A stretch of DNA of 64,000 bases from assembly GCF_007829885.1 (NCBI RefSeq), contig NZ_VIWW01000001.1:1178001-1242000 (forward strand). The letters are read 5' to 3'. The stretch is from Streptomyces brevispora (GTDB lineage: Bacteria > Actinomycetota > Actinomycetes > Streptomycetales > Streptomycetaceae). The position numbers were made by a program, and so were the translations under genes. The notes below the pieces were generated by a model, which had not been told where the DNA came from, searched no databases, and was given only the letters and a program-made list of their open reading frames with translations. Position 1 is the stretch's first letter. The number at the start of each line of letters is the position of its first letter. Of this stretch, positions 36,432 to 45,267 are shown in pieces.

Positions 36432-37430
36432 ATGAGCAGGACTGTCCGTTGGGGCGTACTGGCGACCGGTGGCATCGCGGCGACGTTCACCGCTGATCTG
36501 CTGGCGATGCCCGATGCGGAGGTGGTGGCCGTCGCCTCCCGCACGGACACCTCGGCGAAGGCGTTCGCCGAGCGGTTCGGGATACCCAGGGCGTACGGCA
36601 GCTGGGCCGAACTCGTCGCCGACGACGAGGTCGACGTGGTGTACGTGGCCACGCCGCACTCGGCGCACCGGGAGGCGGCCGCGCTCGCCCTGGAGGCCGG
36701 GAAGCACGTGCTGTGCGAGAAGGCGTTCACGCTCAACGAGCGCGAGGCGCGGGAGTTGGTGGAGCTCGCCCGGGACCGCGGTCTCTTCCTGATGGAAGCG
36801 ATGTGGACGTACTGCAACCCGGTCATCCGGCGGATGACCGAGCTGGTGCGGGACGGGGCGATCGGCGAGATCCGCACCGTGCAGGCCGACTTCGGCTTCG
36901 CCGGTGACTTCGGTGCCGAGCACCGGCTGCGCGATCCCGCGCTGGGCGGCGGTGCGCTGCTGGACCTCGGGGTCTATCCGGTGTCGTTCGCGCAGCTGTT
37001 GCTGGGTGAGCCGGACCGGGTGCAGGCGGACGCGCTGCTGTCCCCGGAGGGCGTCGATCTGAACACCGGCATGCTGCTGGGCTGGGACTCGGGTGCCACC
37101 GCCCTGCTCTCCTGCTCGATCGTCGGGCACCACCCGACGGCGGCCACGGTCATCGGGACGGCCGGGCGGATCGACTTCCCGGACAGCTTCTTCTGCCCAC
37201 GGCGCTTCGTGCTGCACCGGGCGGGCGCCGAGCCCGAGGAGATCACCTCCGGGCCGGGGCCGCAGGGCCTGTCGGGGATGCAGTTCGAGGCGGCCGAGGT
37301 GATGCGGGCGGTCCGGGCGGGCGAGACGGAGTCCCCGTTGGTGCCGCTGGACGGTTCGCTCGCGGTGATGCGGACGCTCGACGCGGTGCGTGAGCGCATC
37401 GGCGTCCGCTACCCGGTGGACGTCTCCTAG
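36432..37430 (+). CDS. Gfo/Idh/MocA family NAD(P)-dependent oxidoreductase
   Basis: The 332-aa product has an N-terminal Rossmann fold (WGVLATGGIAATFTADLL), VYVATPHSAHREAA and the family motif CEKAFTLN (EKP-like, with Ala for Pro). A substrate-binding C-terminal domain follows (GVYPVSFAQLLLG). These enzymes oxidise or reduce sugars, inositols and dihydrodiols. The ATG at 36432 has GGGAG upstream. Its stop overlaps the stop of the convergent PhoD gene by 4 bp. The substrate is not predictable here. Confidence 0.87.
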   Translation: MSRTVRWGVLATGGIAATFTADLLAMPDAEVVAVASRTDTSAKAFAERFGIPRAYGSWAELVADDEVDVVYVATPHSAHREAAALALEAGKHVLCEKAFTLNEREARELVELARDRGLFLMEAMWTYCNPVIRRMTELVRDGAIGEIRTVQADFGFAGDFGAEHRLRDPALGGGALLDLGVYPVSFAQLLLGEPDRVQADALLSPEGVDLNTGMLLGWDSGATALLSCSIVGHHPTAATVIGTAGRIDFPDSFFCPRRFVLHRAGAEPEEITSGPGPQGLSGMQFEAAEVMRAVRAGETESPLVPLDGSLAVMRTLDAVRERIGVRYPVDVS

Positions 37431-39073
37431 GCCGGAGTGAGGCCCTGGTTCCCCACCTCCGTGACGAGGGAGGCGGCCGTCGTCACGGGGGAACCGGGCT
37501 TGGTGACGGCGGCCACGGTGCGGTAGTCGGCCCGCGCCTGCCGTTCCTGGAGCGTGATGACGGCGTACCCGCGGCGCCCGTTGTAGAACTTGAGGTGCGG
37601 GTTGGCCCGCATCAGGTTGTTCCAGTTGGCCGGCTTCTCCGAGCCGTCCTTGCCGCTGGTGATGGACGTGGTGACGATCTCGGTGCCGACGGTCCGGGAC
37701 GAGGGGTCGTCGAAGTCCCGCTTCAGGTCGAAGGCGTAGCCGACGTGCACGTCGCCGGTCAGCACCATCAGGTTGTCCACCCCGACGGCCTCGGCACCCT
37801 TCAGGATCCGGTCCCGGGACGCCGGGTAGCCGTCCCAGGAGTCCATCGAGAGCTTGTAGGCGTCGGTCGGCACATCGCGCCGCTGGGCGAAGGCGACCTG
37901 CTGCGGCACGACGTTCCAGGTGGCCCGGGAGTGGCGCCAGCCGTCGATCAGCCAGCGCTCCTGGGCGGCGCCGGTCAGGGTGCGCGAGGGGTCCTCGGAC
38001 TCGGGTCCGGGGGTCTGCCAGCCGTCGCCGTACGCCTGGTCGCTGCGGTACTGGCGGGTGTCAAGGATGTCGAACTGGGCGAGCCTGCCGAACCGCAGGC
38101 GCCGGTAGAGCCTCATGTCCGGGCCGGTCGGCCGCTGCGGGGCGCGCAGCGGCTGGTTCTCCCAGTACGCGCGGTAGGCGGCGGCCCGGCGGATCAGGAA
38201 CTCCTCCGGCGGCACGTCGTTCTCGGGGATGTCCCCGGCGTAGTTGTTCTCGGTCTCGTGGTCGTCCCAGGTGACGACGAAGGGGTGCGCGGCATGGACG
38301 GCGCGCAGATCGGGGTCGGACTTGTAGAGGGCGTACCGCAGCCGGTAGTCCTCCAGCGTGGTCGTCTCCCGGTTGAAGAGGGCGGGCAGGGTGCGGTCGG
38401 TGTAGTTGCGGGCCCCGCCGGTCGCGGTCACGGCGTACTCGTAGATGTAGTCGCCGAGGTGGAAGACGACATCGACGTCCTCCTGGGCGAGGTGCTTGTA
38501 GGCGGTGAAGTAGCCGTCGTGGTAGGCCTGGCAGGACACGGCGGCCAGGCGCAGTTCGCTGTTGCGGGCGTTGTGGGCGGGTGCGGTGCGGGTCCGGCCC
38601 ACCGGGCTGGTCCACTTGCCCACGCGGAAGCGGTAGTAGAGAACGCGGCCGGCGTCGAGGCCCCTGACCTCCACGTGGACGCTGTGGTGGAACTCCGGGT
38701 GGGCGGTGGCGGATCCGCGCCGCAGGACACGGGTGAAGCGCTCGTCGCGGGCCAGCTCCCAGCGCACCTCGACGCGGGCAGCGGGCAGTCCGCTGCCGGG
38801 CTCGTACGGGCGGGGCGCGAGCCGTGTCCACAGGAGGACGGAGTCGGGCAGCGGGTCGCCGGAGGCGACGCCGAGGGTGAACGGGTCCTCGCCGATCTGC
38901 CGGGCGTCCAGCTCGCGGGCGCTCGCCGATCCCGCGGCCGGCAGGCCGACCGAGAAGGCGAGCGCGGCGGCGGCACCGGTGACGGTGAGAAAACGACGGC
39001 GTCCCGTGTGCCGGGCGGCGTCGCGCAGCTCCTGCTCCTGCTCCTGCTCCTGCTGGTGCGATGAGTGCGTCAT
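37427..39073 (-). CDS. phoD: PhoD-type alkaline phosphatase
   Basis: The 548-aa enzyme has a twin-arginine signal (GRRRFLTVTGAAAALAF), so it is secreted folded. The phosphatase domain shows SCQAYHDGYFTAYKHL, the metal-binding VVFHLGDYIYEY, TWDDHETENNYAGD and LTGDVHVGYAFDL. PhoD cleaves phosphomonoesters and diesters with calcium and iron. The ATG at 39073 has GGGGAGGG upstream. Residues 9-16 are a QE repeat encoded by a short GAGCAG-type hexanucleotide repeat. I saw no clear PHO box in the region upstream. Confidence 0.9.
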   Translation of the reverse strand: MTHSSHQQEQEQEQELRDAARHTGRRRFLTVTGAAAALAFSVGLPAAGSASARELDARQIGEDPFTLGVASGDPLPDSVLLWTRLAPRPYEPGSGLPAARVEVRWELARDERFTRVLRRGSATAHPEFHHSVHVEVRGLDAGRVLYYRFRVGKWTSPVGRTRTAPAHNARNSELRLAAVSCQAYHDGYFTAYKHLAQEDVDVVFHLGDYIYEYAVTATGGARNYTDRTLPALFNRETTTLEDYRLRYALYKSDPDLRAVHAAHPFVVTWDDHETENNYAGDIPENDVPPEEFLIRRAAAYRAYWENQPLRAPQRPTGPDMRLYRRLRFGRLAQFDILDTRQYRSDQAYGDGWQTPGPESEDPSRTLTGAAQERWLIDGWRHSRATWNVVPQQVAFAQRRDVPTDAYKLSMDSWDGYPASRDRILKGAEAVGVDNLMVLTGDVHVGYAFDLKRDFDDPSSRTVGTEIVTTSITSGKDGSEKPANWNNLMRANPHLKFYNGRRGYAVITLQERQARADYRTVAAVTKPGSPVTTAASLVTEVGNQGLTPA

Positions 39074-39395
39074 CTGTCCCTCCCCTGACTGGTGATGTGA
39101 GGGGAAGTCCATCGGTCCAGCGCATCCTGCGGTTGTCGTGCTCGCGTCGTGCGGGCGTCGTCGGGATGAGGAATGCGACAGGAATGGGTCCCCCAGGGCA
39201 AACTCCGTATATGCGGCCAGGATCATGATCATTAACTCCGGCCGCGACCGCAGGGGAATCGCCGAAACCCGATGCCGGAATCACCCCCGGGGGTACGAAC
39301 CCGCCGTCCGGACGCGCCGTTCGGCCCGGACCGCACCGCTGTCCGGACGCACCGCCCCTCGCCGGGACCGGGCCCCCGGCGTACGCTGCCGCACC
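39074..39395. other. 322-bp divergent intergenic region, phoD to SDR
   Basis: The region contains the palindromes GATCATGATC (39221-39230) and CCCCCGGGGG (39284-39293) and an AT-richer patch around 39200-39240. I did not find the 11-bp direct repeats of a Streptomyces PHO box. No gene is supported on either strand. Confidence 0.5.
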
Positions 39396-40169
39396 ATGAG
39401 CGACGAACCGTTGAACTCCGCGACGAGGACGGCCGTGGTCACGGGCGCGGGCTCCGGGATCGGCCGTGCGGTGGCTCTCGCCCTGACCGGCGCCGGCTGG
39501 TCGGTGGCGCTCGCGGGCCGCCGCCCCGAGCCGCTCGCCGAGACCGCCGCACTGACCGGGGAGCACGCCCGGGTGATCACCGTCCCCACCGATGTCTCGC
39601 GCCCGGAGGACGTGGACGCGCTCTTCTCCTCGGTACGCGAGTGCTTCGGCCGCCTCGACCTGCTCTTCAACAACGCGGGCACCTTCGGGCCGGGCGGCGT
39701 ACCGGTCGAGGACCTCCGGTACGACGACTGGCGCACGGTGGTCGACGTGAACCTGACGGGGGCGTTCCTGTGCGCGCAGGCGGCGTACCGCCAGATGAAG
39801 GAGCAGGACCCGCAGGGCGGACGGATCATCAACAACGGCTCGGTCTCCGCGCACGCGCCGCGCCCGAACTCGGTCGCCTACACCGCGACCAAGCACGCGC
39901 TGACCGGTCTGACGAAGTCGCTGTCACTGGACGGACGCCCATACCGGATCGCCTGCGGGCAGATCGACATCGGCAACGCGGCGACCGAGATGACCGAGCG
40001 GATGCGGACCGGAATCCTCCAGGCCAACGGCGAACTGGCCGTGGAGCCGGTGATGGCGGCCGCGGACGTGGCCAGGACCGTGGTCCACATGGCCGAACTG
40101 CCGCTGGAGGCGAACGTCCAGTTCGCGACGGTACTGGCGACGGCCATGCCGTACGTGGGCCGGGGCTGA
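39396..40169 (+). CDS. Short-chain dehydrogenase/reductase
   Basis: The 257-aa product is a classical SDR: cofactor loop [21 protein letters not shown] with the catalytic Ser, and the active-site YTATK. The dinucleotide-binding region has AGRRPEPL, which suggests NADP preference. The ATG at 39396 gives MSDEPLNS. The substrate is unknown, and it stands alone between phoD and a small secreted protein gene. Confidence 0.87.
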   Translation: MSDEPLNSATRTAVVTGAGSGIGRAVALALTGAGWSVALAGRRPEPLAETAALTGEHARVITVPTDVSRPEDVDALFSSVRECFGRLDLLFNNAGTFGPGGVPVEDLRYDDWRTVVDVNLTGAFLCAQAAYRQMKEQDPQGGRIINNGSVSAHAPRPNSVAYTATKHALTGLTKSLSLDGRPYRIACGQIDIGNAATEMTERMRTGILQANGELAVEPVMAAADVARTVVHMAELPLEANVQFATVLATAMPYVGRG

Positions 40170-40398
40170 CACCCCGGCCGGAACCGGTCAAAGGCCCGGC
40201 CGCGGCAGGTCCGGGTCGTCCTGAACGTTCCTGAAAAGTCACGAACAGACCTGAATCGATCCCGGAATTGGCAGAATTGATCAATCCTCATGCCGGAACG
40301 GTCAAAGCTGACCAGAAATGCACCCCACTCGGTCCAGCGGGCGCGTACTGCCCTTATGCTCACTGTTCTTCACCGGAACTCCATACAAGGAACACAGC

Positions 40399-40866
40399 AT
40401 GCACATACGCACCGCGGTGCCTCTCGCTCTGGCCGCCTCCACCGCCCTCGCCGGTTCGCTGCTCGTCTCGGCGCCGGCCTCGGCCGTCACGCACCGGAGC
40501 GGAGTGCACCTCGGCAAGATCCAGTACGACAGCCCCGGCAAGGACAACCGGTCCAACGCGTCGCTCAACGCCGAATGGGTCGAGATCCACAACAACACCA
40601 CGTCGAAGGTGCAGCTCAAGGGCTACCAGCTCAAGGACAACAACGGGTACACCTTCACCTTCGGCAGCTACAACGTCAGCGCGGGCAAGACCGTCAAGGT
40701 CCACACCGGCAAGGCCAAGGTCACTTCCGGCCATGTGTACTGGAACCGCGGCTCGTACGTCTGGAACAACACCGGTGACAAGGCGCGGCTGATCAAGCCG
40801 ACCGGCAAGCTGGTGGGCTCCTGCTCCTGGACGAAGTCGAGCAACGGCACCAAGAACTGCCACTGA
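40399..40866 (+). CDS. Secreted lamin tail domain (LTD) protein
   Basis: The 155-aa product has a signal peptide ending APASA and then a single LTD domain (LGKIQYDSPGKDNRSNASLN, in part; EWVEIHNNTTSKVQLKGYQL, in part; WNRGSYVWNNTGDKARL). LTDs are immunoglobulin-like folds, usually attached to nucleases or other surface enzymes; here the domain is alone. AAGGA lies 7 nt upstream of the ATG at 40399. Two cysteines near the end (GSCSW, KNCH) may form a disulfide. Possible roles are wall or DNA binding, both inferred. Confidence 0.85.
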   Translation: MHIRTAVPLALAASTALAGSLLVSAPASAVTHRSGVHLGKIQYDSPGKDNRSNASLNAEWVEIHNNTTSKVQLKGYQLKDNNGYTFTFGSYNVSAGKTVKVHTGKAKVTSGHVYWNRGSYVWNNTGDKARLIKPTGKLVGSCSWTKSSNGTKNCH

Positions 40867-40981
40867 GCCGGCTGCCGCGGTCCGGGGCCGGACGCTCTCG
40901 TTCCTGCTCCGTTCCCGCCCGACGAGGGGGTGGGCGGGGACCTGTGGGAATGCCCCGGACCGCGGCACGGTTGTGCGGCAC

Positions 40982-41866
40982 ATGAACGAGCACTCCCAGC
41001 CCGCGATCCTGCGCTACACCGCCTTCTCCGCCGACCCGGAGGGCGGTAACCCGGCCGGCGTCGTACTCGACGCGTCCGGCCTGGACGGGGCGGCGATGCT
41101 CGCCGTGGCGGCGGAGGTCGGATACAGCGAGTCGGCCTTCCTGACCGGGCGGACCGAGGCGGCCGCACCGGGCGCGCGCGGCTACGCGATCCGCTACTTC
41201 AGCCCGAAGGCCGAGGTCCCGTTCTGCGGGCACGCCACCGTCGCGACGGCCCTGGCCCTCGCCGAGCGGGACGGTCCAGGGGACCTGGAGTTCACCACCG
41301 CCGCCGGTCCGGTGCCGGTCACCGTCGTCCGCGAGGGCGGCGAACTGCGGGCCACCCTGACCAGTGTGGAACCGCACGTCACGGACATCGCCCCGGACGA
41401 TCTGGCCGAGGCGCTGGCCGCCCTGGACTGGCCCGCCGCCGATCTCGACCCGGTCCTATCGCCCCGTATCGCCTACGCGGGCGCCCGGCACCTGGTGCTG
41501 GCCGCCGCGACCCGTGAGCGGCTGGCCTCGGTCCACTACGACTTCGCGCGCCTGGAATCACTGATGCACCGGCTGGACCTGACCACGCTGCAACTGGTGT
41601 GGCGTGCGTCGGACACCGTCTTCCACGTCCGCGACCCGTTCCCGGTCGGCGGTGTGGTCGAGGACCCGGCGACGGGCGCGGCAGCCGCCGCCTTCGGCGC
41701 GTATCTGCGCAGCCTCTCCCTGGTCCCGGACACCGCCGAACTGACCCTCCACCAGGGCGAGGACATGGGCCGGCCCGGCACGCTCACCGTCACGCTGCGG
41801 GCGGGTGACACCCGGGTCCGGGTGAGTGGGACGGGCACCAGGATTCCGGCACCGGCCGGAGCGTGA
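40982..41866 (+). CDS. PhzF family isomerase/epimerase
   Basis: The 294-aa product has the PhzF double-hotdog landmarks: GGNPAGVVLD at the N-terminus, the catalytic Glu50 in GYSESAFLT, YFSPKAEVPFCGHATVATA and, in the second half, DPATGAAAAAFGAYL. PhzF proteins isomerise small substrates such as dihydro-3-hydroxyanthranilate. No phenazine genes are near, so this is probably a housekeeping paralogue. It ends 39 bp before the convergent reductase of the butyrolactone circuit. Confidence 0.88.
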   Translation: MNEHSQPAILRYTAFSADPEGGNPAGVVLDASGLDGAAMLAVAAEVGYSESAFLTGRTEAAAPGARGYAIRYFSPKAEVPFCGHATVATALALAERDGPGDLEFTTAAGPVPVTVVREGGELRATLTSVEPHVTDIAPDDLAEALAALDWPAADLDPVLSPRIAYAGARHLVLAAATRERLASVHYDFARLESLMHRLDLTTLQLVWRASDTVFHVRDPFPVGGVVEDPATGAAAAAFGAYLRSLSLVPDTAELTLHQGEDMGRPGTLTVTLRAGDTRVRVSGTGTRIPAPAGA

Positions 41867-41905
41867 GCCGCCCGACCGGGACGGCCCCCGCGCACCGGCG
41901 GAACC

Positions 41906-42847
41906 TCAGCGGCTGAGGAACTTCCGGTACCAGGGGGCGTGTTCGGCGAAGGACGTACGGAAGTCCGGGCCCGGTACGCAGTCGAAGTCCTCCCAGACCC
42001 GTTCGTCCGCGAACCAGTGGTCCACGGTGAGCATCTCGAAGTGGTGCTTGGCGTAAGGGACTCCGGCCAGCCGGGCACGGGCCTCGTCCATCCCGATCTC
42101 CGTCCGCGCCCAGGGCAGCGAGAGTTCGGTGAGGACGGCCGACAGCAGCTCCGAACAGGTCACCGGCTGCGGGTGGTTCACATGGTAGATGCCGGTCGGG
42201 TGCTTCGGGGAGAGCGCCGCCCCGAGCAGCGCGCGGCCCAGCGTCCCGACGTCGATCATCGAATGGCGGGCGTCGCAGCCGGCCGGTCCGGCCGACAGGT
42301 AGCGCAGCAGGGCGACCAGCCCGGGAATCGCCCACCGGTCCCCCGCCCCATGGACGATGTGCGGGCGCAGGACGGCTCCCCCGGCCGCGAGGACGTGCTG
42401 CTCGGCGGCGGCCCGGGTCAGGCTGATGGCCGAGGCGGGGGCCGGTTCGGCCGCACCGGGGCGCAGCGCCGTGAAGGGGCCCCGGCCGTAGACGGAGGCG
42501 GTGCTCAGCTGGACGATCCGGCCGACGCCGGCGCGTACGGCCTCGTCGACCAGGGCCCGGGTGCCGTGGTCGTTGACGGTCCGGGCGGTCTGTTCGCCGG
42601 AGCCGACGTGCGACGCGCAGTGGATCACGGCGTCGATGCCGTCGCAGCTGCCGCGCAGCGTCCCCGGATCGGCGAGGTCCCCGTACACCGTCTCGAAGCC
42701 GGGGCCGTCGGCTGTCGCCGCCGGGGCGTCGAGCTCGGTGCGGTGGGTCATCAGCCGGAGGCTGACGCCGGGGGTGGCGCGGGCGGCGGCGGCCACCCGG
42801 CTGCCGACGAATCCGGCCGCGCCGGTGATGAGGATGCGCGTGGTCAT
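41906..42847 (-). CDS. NAD-dependent epimerase/reductase of the gamma-butyrolactone circuit
   Basis: The 313-aa product is an extended SDR with the loop GAAGFVGSRVA and the HCASHVG segment. The expected YxxxK tyrosine is not evident: the region after STASVYGRGP reads SLTRAAAEQH. It overlaps the AfsA-type gene by 4 bp on the same strand, so the two are coupled. In other Streptomyces an epimerase-like gene (scbC type) next to afsA/scbA is thought to reduce a butyrolactone intermediate. That role is inferred from context, as the catalytic residues look atypical. Confidence 0.8.
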   Translation of the reverse strand: MTTRILITGAAGFVGSRVAAAARATPGVSLRLMTHRTELDAPAATADGPGFETVYGDLADPGTLRGSCDGIDAVIHCASHVGSGEQTARTVNDHGTRALVDEAVRAGVGRIVQLSTASVYGRGPFTALRPGAAEPAPASAISLTRAAAEQHVLAAGGAVLRPHIVHGAGDRWAIPGLVALLRYLSAGPAGCDARHSMIDVGTLGRALLGAALSPKHPTGIYHVNHPQPVTCSELLSAVLTELSLPWARTEIGMDEARARLAGVPYAKHHFEMLTVDHWFADERVWEDFDCVPGPDFRTSFAEHAPWYRKFLSR

Positions 42848-43908
42848 GAGCGGTGGCTCCGGGCGTCGCTGAGGCCGGTCTGGCGGAGATCCGGCGTACG
42901 GAGAGTGCAGGTGAAGGCGGGCCGGTCGTTCTGGACGGCCCGTATGTGCACCCCGTCGGGCGAGGTGCCGTCGGCGGGAACGGGCCGGGCCTCGATCCAG
43001 CAGGGCCGGTCCAGTTCCACGTACTGGAGGAAGTCGGCCTGTATCGATGTCGGGAGGAAGGTGCGGCCGGGAGAGGCGGCCTGGGCGGCCTGCCGTGCGG
43101 CCTCCAGCAGCAGAATGCCCGGCACATGGTCGTTGGGGTGGCTGAACAGCGTCGGATGCCGGGTGTCGAGCCGCAGCGCCCAGGTGTCGGGGGCCGCCGC
43201 GGGCGCGAGGACGACGTCCTCCTCGGAGGTCCTGCCCACCGTGCGGGGTGCGACGGCGGGCAGGAGGGGTATCCGCGCGTCGAGCGTGGCGCCGCGGTGA
43301 CCGCGCAGCCGCCGGTAGGCCCCGGCCGAGCTGCAGCTGATCCGCCCGCCGCCGGAAGCCAGTACGGTGCCGTGGCGGTGCAGGAGGAGTTCCAGGTGCA
43401 TGGCGCCGAGGCTCCGGCCGCGGCGCTGGATCCGGGAGCAGGACACGTCCACCGTGATGTCCCAGGGGTCCTCGCCCAGCACGAGGCGCTCGGATTCGGA
43501 GGTGTACCGGAGTTCCCACATCACGAAGGCGTCGCCGAGGGGCACCCCGAACTCGGCGTGCGCGATCAGCATCGTCGCCTGCCGCATGGTCTCGGCGATC
43601 AGCAGGGGGTCCTGGTACCGTCCGGCGACCGGGGCGAAGAAGCGGTGGGACCGCGGCCAGTGGGCCGGCACCGAGAACTGGGAGTCGGTCAGCCGGGTCA
43701 GTCCGGTGGGGAACACGTCCTGCGGATCGGGCCGGTGAACGAGCTGTCTCAGCTGTTCCGGCGATCTCCCTCTTCGCGGCTGTTGCTCCGTTCCGGCGGC
43801 GGGAGCGGAGTCCGGGGCTCCACAGGGAGCCTCGGCACTTTCGGTGTGCCCGCCGGTCCCGACGCTCTCGGCCGACACCGAAGCGCTGCGTGAGGTGAGC
43901 TGAACCAT
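42844..43908 (-). CDS. AfsA/ScbA-type gamma-butyrolactone synthase
   Basis: The 354-aa product has two AfsA hotdog-like repeats (one from about residue 55, the other from about 215). Landmarks are VFPTGLTRL, SHRFFAPVAGRYQDPLLIAETMRQA (first part) and the second-repeat HPTLFSHPNDHVPGILLLEAARQAA (first part). AfsA proteins condense dihydroxyacetone phosphate with a beta-keto acyl-ACP, the first step to A-factor-like signals. The N-terminal 45 residues are low in complexity. It diverges from the receptor gene, and an ARE-like site lies between the two starts. Confidence 0.9.
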   Translation of the reverse strand: MVQLTSRSASVSAESVGTGGHTESAEAPCGAPDSAPAAGTEQQPRRGRSPEQLRQLVHRPDPQDVFPTGLTRLTDSQFSVPAHWPRSHRFFAPVAGRYQDPLLIAETMRQATMLIAHAEFGVPLGDAFVMWELRYTSESERLVLGEDPWDITVDVSCSRIQRRGRSLGAMHLELLLHRHGTVLASGGGRISCSSAGAYRRLRGHRGATLDARIPLLPAVAPRTVGRTSEEDVVLAPAAAPDTWALRLDTRHPTLFSHPNDHVPGILLLEAARQAAQAASPGRTFLPTSIQADFLQYVELDRPCWIEARPVPADGTSPDGVHIRAVQNDRPAFTCTLRTPDLRQTGLSDARSHRS

Positions 43909-43957
43909 GAAGTTCCCCCAAGAGGATCCGAGTCACGGAGCCGAGCCGCCCCGCAGT

Positions 43958-43982
43958 AAGATACTGACAGCCCGGTTTTCCT
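43958..43982. promoter_or_regulatory. Autoregulatory element (ARE)-like site of the butyrolactone circuit
   Basis: The 25-bp segment keeps the two strongly conserved blocks of published ARE sites, AAGATAC at 43958-43964 and CCGGTT at 43972-43977, at the normal spacing. About 17 of 25 positions agree with the consensus as I remember it. It lies 49 bp upstream of the AfsA start and 51 bp upstream of the receptor start. The receptor would bind here and repress one or both genes until the butyrolactone releases it. Confidence 0.65.
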
Positions 43983-44033
43983 TTCCAGCCAACCCCATGT
44001 GGCACCGACCCCGCCACCACTAGAGAGAAGCTG

Positions 44034-44696
44034 ATGGCACAGCAGGCGCGCGCGATCCAGACCCGGCGGTCGATCCTGGTGGCGGCCGCCGACGTGTTCG
44101 ACGAGCGCGGCTACAGCAGCGCCACCATCAGCGAGATCCTCGCGCGGGCGGGGGTGACCAAGGGCGCGCTCTACTTCCACTTCGCCTCGAAGGAGGATCT
44201 CGCGCTCGGGGTGATGGACATACAGCTGCACAGCGACCCGCTGCCCCCGCAGCTCACCAAGCTCCAGGAACTGGTGGACCAGGGGATGATCCTCGCCCAC
44301 CGCCTGCGCCACGAGCCGCTGGTACGGGCCAGCGTCGGCCTGGCCATGGACCAGGCCGTGGAGGGGCTCGACCGGGGCACCCCCTTCCGGGCCTGGATAG
44401 ACCGGCTCGAACTGCTGCTGCGGGCCGCGAAGAGCCAGGGCGAGCTGCTGCCGCACGTCGACCCGGGCGAGACCGCCGAGATGCTGGCCGGCTCCTTCTC
44501 GGGCATCCAGGTGATGTCCCAGGTGCTGTCCAACCGGGAGGACCTCGGCCGACGGATCTCGGTCCTGCTCCACTACGTACTGCCGAGCATCTCGACGCCG
44601 GCCGTTCTGGCCACTCTCGACATGGCCGAAGATCGCGGTGAGCGTCTGCTCCGCACCCTCGAAACCGTACCCAGCCAGGTCGGCACCCCCAACTGA
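44034..44696 (+). CDS. Gamma-butyrolactone receptor (ArpA/ScbR type TetR regulator)
   Basis: The 220-aa TetR protein has its DNA-binding helix-turn-helix at about residues 29-50 (TISEILARAGVTKGALYFHF), nearly the sequence of ArpA-type receptors. Trp121 (FRAWIDRLELL) corresponds to the conserved ligand-pocket tryptophan of this group. It binds ARE sites and is released by a diffusible butyrolactone, linking population density to antibiotic production and morphology. It is divergent from the AfsA-type synthase. Pseudo-receptors look similar, but the intact pocket Trp and synthase partner favour a true receptor. Confidence 0.9.
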   Translation: MAQQARAIQTRRSILVAAADVFDERGYSSATISEILARAGVTKGALYFHFASKEDLALGVMDIQLHSDPLPPQLTKLQELVDQGMILAHRLRHEPLVRASVGLAMDQAVEGLDRGTPFRAWIDRLELLLRAAKSQGELLPHVDPGETAEMLAGSFSGIQVMSQVLSNREDLGRRISVLLHYVLPSISTPAVLATLDMAEDRGERLLRTLETVPSQVGTPN

Positions 44697-44840
44697 GCAC
44701 CTGCACAGCCTTCTTGACGACCCAAAGAAAACCGAGCGGTCGGGGATGAGCTACGACCCCGATGGTGCGGCAGCACCCGCGGCCGCCCGCGCCGCCGTAC
44801 TGTCGGTGACTCCACGTCAGTTATGTGACAGGAGTCGCCG

Positions 44841-45218
44841 ATGTCGGTCCGCCGCATTGTCCCCAACATCCCCATCGGCGCGGGCGTGGGTCCCGACGGC
44901 GAGGCCGGCGCCATGCGGGCGAATGCCGCGTTCTACGGGCTGCTGGGGCTGGAGGAGTTCATGAACCAGGGCTGGATCATGACGCTCGCCTCACCCTCCC
45001 GACCCGCCGCCCAGATCAGCGTCATGACCGCCGACAAGACCGCACCGGTCACCCCGGACATGAGCGTGGAGGTCACGGACGTGGACGCGGCGCACACAGC
45101 GCTGGTGCGCGCCGGAGCGGAGATCGTGTACGGCCCGCGCGACGAGGAATGGGGCGTGCGCCGCTTCTTCGTACGCGATCCGAACGGCCGTGTCGTCAAT
45201 GTCCTGAGCCATCGCTGA
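44841..45218 (+). CDS. VOC (glyoxalase-like) family protein
   Basis: The 125-aa protein has the paired beta-alpha-beta-beta-beta layout of the VOC superfamily. It ends with VRRFFVRDPNGRVVNVLSHR (the typical DPxGxxxxL region), following EVTDVDAAHTALVRAGAEI. Such small VOC proteins act as glyoxalases, dioxygenases or antibiotic-binding resistance proteins. The function is not resolvable here. It precedes the nucleotidyltransferase gene by 49 bp and may be cotranscribed. Confidence 0.82.
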   Translation: MSVRRIVPNIPIGAGVGPDGEAGAMRANAAFYGLLGLEEFMNQGWIMTLASPSRPAAQISVMTADKTAPVTPDMSVEVTDVDAAHTALVRAGAEIVYGPRDEEWGVRRFFVRDPNGRVVNVLSHR

Positions 45219-45267
45219 TCCCGGCACACCACGGCGTACGGCGGCGCCCTCTGCGAGGATCCCGGGC

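Noticed and set aside
37595..39064. 489-aa plus-strand frame opposite phoD
   Set aside because: Antisense shadow; it ends in poly-Leu, which is the QE repeat of PhoD read backwards.
39074..39395. PHO box for phoD
   Set aside because: I looked for 11-bp GTTCACC-type direct repeats and found no convincing pair.
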